DNA of 64,000 nt from Halioglobus japonicus. Its GTDB lineage: Bacteria; Pseudomonadota; Gammaproteobacteria; Pseudomonadales; Halieaceae. Where the stretch lies: the NCBI RefSeq assembly GCF_001983995.1, contig NZ_CP019450.1, positions 3,906,001-3,970,000 of the forward strand, in the 5' to 3' direction. Under the pieces are notes generated by a model. That model saw nothing but the letters and a program-made list of their open reading frames with translations, had not been told where the DNA came from and did not search any database. Shown piece by piece: positions 60,859 to 64,000 of this stretch (position 1 is its first letter; every line of letters starts with the position of its first letter). A program made the translations under genes and the position numbers.

Positions 60859-60886
60859 AAAAAAAAGCCCCGCAGGGCGGGGCTTT
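60859..60886. terminator. Intrinsic terminator between radical-SAM and TonB-receptor genes
   Basis: AAAGCCCCGC and GCGGGGCTTT pair around a short AGG loop, with an eight-base A run on the left. On the minus strand this gives a stem plus T-run after the TonB-receptor gene; on the plus strand the T-run is short. Confidence 0.85.
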
Positions 60887-60901
60887 GGCATCTCTCCTAC
60901 C

Positions 60902-63202
60902 TCAATACTCGAAGATCACTTCTGCACCGTACATACGCGGTGCCAGGTAAGTGAACGAGGTGGCGCCAATGGCGTAGCTCTCGTCGTCAGTGTCCGTGGC
61001 ATTCTTGGCCCACAGCGCGAACTGGAAGTCGCCGCCGAGCATTTCCACCTGGGACAAGCTCAAGCGCACATTGAACATACCGTAGTCCTCTACCAGCACC
61101 TCACCGAAGTTGGTGTTCGCCAGGGCAAGCTGGTCGTCCTGCCAGGCGTAGTCCGCGTGCAGGCGATAATTGCCATAGCTCACCGGGATATCCCAGTCGG
61201 CCATGATGGTATAGGCATGCTCGGGCGCCCATACCAGCTCGGTGGTATCGGAGCGATCAGAACCATCCGGGAAGATTGCGTTTTTGATATCGGAATCCAG
61301 GTACGCATAGCTCGCACCGACCAGGAAGTTCTCGCCCAGTGCCCAGGTGATATCGAGTTCAAGGCCGGTAATTTCCGCCTCGCCTGAGTTGAACACTTCG
61401 ACAAACTGCGGGTTATTCACCGGGTCAGGCAGGTAGTCGAGAATAATATCCTCGATTTCCATGTAGAAGATCGCACCATTGAGGCGCAGGCCCTGGTCGA
61501 ACAGCTCGCTCTTCCAGCCCAGCTCGTAAGAAGTCACGGTTTCTTTATCGAACGCCTGATTGAAATTCAGGCCATTGCGGCTGGATCCGCCGGAGCGGAA
61601 ACCCGTGGAGACCTTGGCGTAGGTGGACACATCGTCAGTCCAGCGATAATCGGCGATCACCGTGTAGTCAGTCTCATCCAGATCGGATGCAGACTGACCA
61701 GGACCGAAGGAATTCCAGGTCAGGCCATCGTTGGTACGCACTGCATCTCGCTGGTCATCGGTGTAACGCAGGCCCAGCGTCAGGTCGAGACGCTCGGTGG
61801 CGTTCCAGGTCGCCTGACCGAAGACCGCCCAGGACTCGTTATCAATATCCACGGCATACTCGCCAAGGTATAGCGGGAAGAACGCGCCCAGATCGGTACA
61901 AGGCGGTACATCCGGCCCAACGCCACTCCCGAACGGATCGCTACAGGGCGTGGGTGGGAAGTTGGTCAGATCCAGAGCGATGATACCTGTCTGGTCGACC
62001 ACAGCACGATCAAGGTACTGCTGCTCTGTCTGGGCGCCCTCTTCATCAAAGTAGTAGACGCCGGCAACATACTGGAAGTTGTCATAGCTACCCAGCAGCT
62101 GCAGCTCCTGCGAGAACTGCTCGTGCTCAGTCACCGCCCACACTTCAAGCGAGCCTGCTCCGCCGAAGGACTGGGTAAAGTTCTGTGACGCATCGTCATC
62201 GAACTCACGATAACCGGTAATCGACTTCAGGGTCATAGCGTCGCTGAGGGCCCACTCTATCGTCAGGTTGTGCCCCTGTACCTCGGTTTCGGTTTCCGGC
62301 AGGTAGTAGGCCGTTGGCTCGCCGCCGGTAGGACTGCGCGTTTCCTCCAGCCGGCTGCGGAAAGTGTCAGTAATGGGGTTAAAGGCGGGATCGAGCCCTC
62401 CAGTCGGGCCACCATACTGGTGATAGCCGGGCGCGGTATTCATGTCGGAGTAATCGTAGCTGTAATCCACGACCAGGCTTTCAATACCATCGTAGCGCAG
62501 CGCGATACGATAGCCCTGGTTTTCGCGCAGATAGAAATCGGTGTAATCCAGCCCGGGGATGGCATTGGCACCCTCATTGTCGACCCAGCCATCACGTTCT
62601 GAAAACGCAGCGGTAAACTTTGCTTTGAAACCGCCCATGTCATCCAGATTCAGGTGACTGATAGAGCGCCAGCTACCGTAATTGCCTGCACCGAGAACCT
62701 GCTTGAAGGCAAATTCTCCAGTGGGCTTGGCATTGATGAAGTTAACTGCGCCCGCGGTCGTATTACGGCCATAGAGGGTGCCCTGCGGGCCGCGCAGAAT
62801 TTCAATGCGCTCAAGATCAGCCAGGTCAGCAAGCAGACCGGTAGAGCGGGCTGCGTATACACCGTCATAGTAAATTCCTACTGTGGGATCCTTGGTAATC
62901 ACCACTGAGTCGGCATTACCAATACCGCGGATAAACAACGCCAGGTTGTTAGCCGAGGTAGGATAAATCGGCATTTACAGGCTGGGAGACGCCGCCCCGA
63001 GATCCTGGGCGGTAAACAGGCCCATGGACTCAATATTGTCTGCATCGTATGCAGAGATGGAGATAGGAATGTCCTGCAGCGACTCGGTGCGCTTCTGGGC
63101 GGTAACAATCACCTCTTCCAGTTGTTGCGCATAAGCGGTGCTGGCGGCCACGCTGCTGGCCAGTAATACGGCGGTGGCAAGGGTCTTGCGATGGGTGAGC
63201 AT
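60902..63202 (-). pseudogene. TonB-dependent receptor interrupted by an in-frame TAA
   Basis: A signal peptide (MLTHRKTLATAVLLASSVAA, to AYAQ) and TonB box region (LEEVIVTAQKR) lead to GAASPSL, then a TAA at codon 76 (62975–62977). The frame continues directly with MPIYPTSANNLALFIRGIGN, the plug (GTLYGRNTTAGAVNFI) and the whole 22-strand barrel to MYGAEVIFEY. A CAA/CAG-to-TAA change (SLQMP expected) would explain it. Repaired length is ~766 residues, standard for siderophore/nutrient receptors. The substrate cannot be read from sequence. Without its signal peptide and TonB box the downstream part would not work. Confidence 0.88.
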
Positions 63203-63443
63203 GATTCTCTCCAAGTATTTTCTATCGTTATAAATTGCGCCCTTCCTGGGCATCTCTACCACGATCAAATATACGAGATACAACGCCTGTTCGGGTATAA
63301 ATAAACTACATTCGGCGCCACACTCAGCGCAGGTAAACATAGTTGTACCTTGCTGCGACACGGGTGCGACAACATGCCACAGGCGAGCCATCACAGTGCT
63401 GGATATACTGCCCGCCCTGCTGTAATTACCATGGATTATTCCC

Positions 63444-64000
63444 TTGCAACGCACTGTCCTCGCTCTAGCACTGAGCGCACTTAGCGCCCACTCACTCGCA
63501 GACCACATCGAAGAACTGGTCGTTACTGCCAACCATGACACTCGCACCATCGATATCAGTGATGAGCTGGTGATTTCTGCCGATGTAGCGCAACTGCTGA
63601 AAAAAGCCCCTGGCGCCAACGTCAACAGCAACGGCCCCCTCACCGGCATTCCCCAGTACCGCGGCATGTATGGCGGACGCATAGCCACCTCCCTTGATGG
63701 CACCCAGCTGGCACCCTCCGGCCCCAACTGGATGGATCCGCCACTGTCTTATGCCCGTAACGGCTTGCTCCAGTCCCTTGAGGTATACCGCGGCATTGCC
63801 CCGGTAAGCGTTGCCCAGGAGTCTATTGGAGGGGCGATTGACGCCCGCACCGAGCGCGGCGATTTCACCGCTAGCGGCGAATTCAGTGTTGACGGCAAAA
63901 TTATCGCCAGTGCACAGTCCGTCAATGGCGGCCAGCACCTCACAGGCGCGCTGTTCGCGGCTAACCGCGACCACAAATTCAATGCCGCCGCGATGGTGGA
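63444..64000 (+). CDS. TonB-dependent receptor, N-terminal part (cut by window edge)
   Basis: From a TTG at 63444 the frame reads a signal peptide (QRTVLALALSALSAHSLA), ELVVTANHDTRTI (TonB-box-like) and a plug domain (AQLLKKAPGANVNSNGPLTG, QYRGMYGGRIATSLDG, LLQSLEVYRG, ESIGGAIDART) and stays open to the window end. There is no in-frame ATG upstream. It is divergent from the broken receptor, with a 241-base gap between the two that must hold both promoters. Confidence 0.8.
   Translation, partial: MQRTVLALALSALSAHSLADHIEELVVTANHDTRTIDISDELVISADVAQLLKKAPGANVNSNGPLTGIPQYRGMYGGRIATSLDGTQLAPSGPNWMDPPLSYARNGLLQSLEVYRGIAPVSVAQESIGGAIDARTERGDFTASGEFSVDGKIIASAQSVNGGQHLTGALFAANRDHKFNAAAMV

Overview
The window looks like a chromosomal segment of an aerobic, probably marine gammaproteobacterium. 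Gene order supports this: metY–rimP–nusA–infB–rbfA–truB–rpsO–pnp, tpiA–secG–tRNA-Leu, rlmE–ftsH–folP–glmM, hemA–prfA–prmC, lolB–ispE–tRNA-Gln–prs–rplY–pth–ychF, greA–carB–carA and ribF–ileS–lspA. Together with TonB-dependent receptors, a Rieske oxygenase and PhyH-type dioxygenases, a Cellvibrionales/Halieaceae-like genome is my best guess. That placement is inference, not a database result. No rRNA, CRISPR array or complete prophage was seen.

Layout. 1–13.5 kb: lspA (cut by the window edge), ileS, ribF, an Smr protein, a CWC protein, cysZ, rhlB, a DoxX protein, a MATE transporter, then moeB, a frameshifted prmC, prfA and hemA. 13.6–20.4 kb: a TPR lipoprotein, lolB, ispE, tRNA-Gln, prs, rplY, pth and ychF. 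20.4–21.3 kb: a gene-free stretch with a long palindrome and two copies of a ~170–200 bp repeat, one with 21-bp terminal inverted repeats. 21.3–25 kb: acs and a SEC-C/TPR/O-GlcNAc-transferase-like protein. 25–34.3 kb: the pnp-to-metY translation and transcription operon behind a near-consensus promoter. 34.3–40.2 kb: accessory DNA between the initiator tRNA and tRNA-Leu(GAG), with an acrylyl-CoA reductase, degenerate tRNA pieces, one intact and two broken IS91-family copies, a PhyH-type oxygenase and an integrase N-terminal fragment next to the tRNA-Leu 3' end. 40.2–46.5 kb: tRNA-Leu, secG, tpiA, glmM, folP, ftsH, rlmE. 46.5–55.7 kb: yhbY, a small unknown protein, a broken spondin-domain gene, a frameshifted SYLF gene, greA, carB, carA, ggt. 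55.7–64 kb: SDR, thioesterase, broken Fe-ADH, Rieske oxygenase, truncated PhyH and radical-SAM genes meeting head to head, a TonB receptor with an internal stop, and the start of a second receptor.

Most of the window is ordinary core metabolism. Two things stand out. The first is a tRNA-Leu-anchored graveyard of an integrative element, in which an IS91 remnant is fused into the integrase fragment. The second is the number of broken genes: three frameshifts, two in-frame stops and a double truncation, with four of these seven lesioned genes between 57 and 63.2 kb. Either this is a decaying metabolic locus or the assembly carries indel errors; read-level data would decide. I found no convincing new defence or biosynthetic system.
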